Made by a program: the position numbers and the translations under genes. DNA of 39,915 nt from Smittium mucronatum (taxonomy: Eukaryota > Kickxellomycota > Harpellomycetes > Harpellales > Legeriomycetaceae), in NCBI GenBank assembly GCA_001953115.1, contig LSSL01000941.1, positions 1 to 39,915 of the forward strand, given 5' to 3'. Below the pieces are notes generated by a model that did not search any database, was not told where the DNA came from, and worked only from the letters and a program-made list of their open reading frames with translations. Position 1 is the first letter of the stretch. Every line of letters starts with the position of its first letter. Shown in pieces: positions 38,741 through 39,915 of this stretch.

Positions 38741-39214
38741 TTGCCATTAGATTTCGGCTCCAGCGTTGATATCTTGTGATAAATTTATTTGAAATCAAGG
38801 GGAAACTTTTAAATTCAGTGGGAAATAAACATACTTGCAAATGCGGTTGGACGGATTTTATTAGCGCGTTTCCTAAAAGGGACGATAGTTTCGGAACTAA
38901 ACTTGTATTTCATCCATCAGTCTCTATAGGTGTTTTTTTGAGACAAGCACCAGGGGGGGGGCAGGATTAGGGGAATGTCGGCAGATTCAGCTCTAAAGTC
39001 TCGCCCCACCCCCCTATTTCCAGACGCATAGGAGAGAGGGTGAGGAGAAAAAGGCTAAATACAGCCTTACATTTGAACCCAGCTCCACCAAGTTCTGCTA
39101 GACTATTTTCATTTATTTATACAGTATTATAGTTTCGTTCAAGGAAATATCCGTTAAATCCAAAACACATATACCCAAAACAACTCTTGGCCTACCCTGG
39201 GGAAAAAAAAAGAA
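38741..39214. promoter_or_regulatory. Upstream region of the D-2-hydroxyglutarate dehydrogenase gene
   Basis: Composition changes sharply here from the A/T desert to mixed sequence. It contains a G9 tract (38953-38961) facing a C-rich block (CCCC 39004-39007, CCCCCC 39009-39014), which could pair. The plus frame 38776-38970 has no recognised homology and ends in the G tract. No clear TATA box. An upstream exon cannot be excluded. Confidence 0.4.
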
Positions 39215-39878
39215 ATGTACACTTCTATTACCAGACCATTGTCAAGGTTCGGATGGGCATCTCGGAAGAGTTCCGTAATGTTGGCCCTACCCAAACAGTT
39301 CCGCCTTAGTCCCACTAGAACGAGGGCAATACTCCTTCCCAGCACCAATTTCAACATGCTGACCCGATTCGCGAGTTCTGAAAAGAAGCGGCTCGAAATC
39401 AAACCCCGCAATCCGCAATACAAAAAAGCAAGTATCCTCCATTTTATTCTATTTATTCTAATACCTGTAGGTTTTAACTCTATATTTTTTTGGGGGGTGT
39501 GATCTAAATGGGTTAATTAGGTTGGTAGTGCCGACGTGGCGTTTTTCAGGTCCGTGCTGGGCGACGGTCGTGAGGTTATTGCCGGCACTGAAATCGACGG
39601 TATTGATACTGCTTCTCATTCGCGAATGGGTACTGAAGAAGCAGATTTGTTGCTGCAGCAGCACAATACCTCATGGAATAGCGAATATAGGGGTAACGGC
39701 CGCGTACTTTTGTTCCCTACTAGTGCCGCCCAAATATCCCGTATCCTCAAATACTGTAATGAAAATCGGTAAAATAAAAATTATTGTAGTTTTTTTTGTT
39801 TTTTGCCAAATCTTTTTATTTTTTATAATATACACAGGATTGCTGTTGTTCCCCAGGGAGGCGGGTCAGGAGTTCAAG
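39215..39878 (+). CDS. D-2-hydroxyglutarate dehydrogenase, mitochondrial, 5' part
   Basis: An FAD enzyme that oxidises D-2-hydroxyglutarate to 2-oxoglutarate in the mitochondrial matrix (human D2HGDH; yeast Dld2/Dld3 family). Only the beginning lies in the window. Exon 1 starts at 39215 (ATG; in-frame ATGs at 39278 and 39356 are alternatives). It encodes an Arg/Ser-rich, acid-poor mitochondrial presequence, followed by KPRNPQYKKAS, where relatives also carry RNP. Exon 2 (from about 39521 to 39768) reads ADVAFFRSVLGD, WNSEYRGNGRVLLFPTSAAQ and ISRILKYCNENR, matching the start of the FAD-binding domain. Intron 2 is 39769-39837 (GT...ACAG, phase 2). Exon 3 (39838-39878) reads IAVVPQGGGSGVQG, then a GTTAAC donor. 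Intron 1 is uncertain: GTAGGT at 39467 to TTAATTAG at 39520 keeps frame but leaves a hydrophobic insert, while a U12-like GTATCCTCC at 39432 fits the protein better but does not give frame with a normal acceptor. The flavin-loop motif, usually GGNTGLVG, is GGGSGVQG here. Family confidence is high; the exact exon 1 border is not certain. Confidence 0.85.
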
Positions 39879-39915
39879 GTTAACTTTTTTTTTTTTTTTT
39901 TTAAAATTTTTTTTT
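39879..39915 (+). other. Start of intron 3 of the dehydrogenase gene
   Basis: GTTAAC donor after GTTCAAG, followed by T-rich sequence to the end of the window. An in-frame TAA directly after the donor supports an intron here. Confidence 0.6.

Noticed and set aside
38930..39060. Possible tRNA or small RNA gene in the GC-richer upstream DNA
   Set aside because: No T-loop consensus and no acceptor-stem pairing; only the G and C tracts can pair.
39154..39664. Minus-strand frames 39154-39423 and 39458-39664
   Set aside because: Antisense to the dehydrogenase exons, which match a known family on the plus strand.
1..39915. CRISPR arrays, rRNA, tRNA or bacterial operon signals
   Set aside because: No regularly spaced repeats, rRNA segments or tRNA cloverleaf were seen, and introns show that the DNA is eukaryotic.

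Overview
The window looks like nuclear DNA of a fungus with a strongly AT-rich, compartmented genome. The reasons are short spliceosomal introns (71-95 nt, GT...AG) in otherwise ordinary coding sequence, a predicted Trs65-type TRAPP II subunit (a family known from fungi), a LITAF-domain protein and a mitochondrial D-2-hydroxyglutarate dehydrogenase. The lineage cannot be fixed from sequence alone; an early-diverging or host-associated fungus with AT-rich isochores is a guess.

Layout. 1-9.5 kb: gene-free AT-rich DNA with one possible transposon end (about 3.54 kb), a C12 tract (4.46 kb) and a degenerate ATCAA-rich repeat (6.3-6.6 kb). 9.5-12.65 kb: a decayed MULE (Mutator-like) DNA transposon. 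Its terminal inverted repeats are still visible, and between them lies a minus-strand transposase pseudogene broken by frameshifts and a TGG-to-TAG type stop. 12.95-13.78 kb: two short coding-like stretches on either side of a 564-base assembly gap that is bounded by poly-G. 13.98-14.29 kb: a 319-bp foldback element (MITE-like) with TA on both sides. 14.57-19.07 kb: the gene island, with two minus-strand genes, a six-exon TRS65-like gene and an intronless LITAF-domain gene. 19.1-23.8 kb: DNA of intermediate composition with no intact gene. 23.8-38.7 kb: an AT desert of about 15 kb with no convincing gene, only AT microsatellites, isolated poly-G tracts and a solo MITE-like end. 38.75 kb to the end: composition recovers and a plus-strand D-2-hydroxyglutarate dehydrogenase gene starts (mitochondrial presequence plus the start of the FAD-binding domain) and runs off the window.

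The two central genes both belong to membrane traffic (late-Golgi TRAPP II and endosomal/lysosomal LITAF), but nothing in the sequence shows that they are co-regulated. The dehydrogenase is an unrelated mitochondrial enzyme. The main biological signals are the MULE with recognisable TIRs, a separate TA-flanked MITE family, repeated G9-G18 tracts in an AT-rich background, and two splicing oddities: a stop-free 87-nt intron in TRS65 and an ambiguous first intron with a U12-like donor in the dehydrogenase gene. I found no clear sign of an undescribed multi-gene system.
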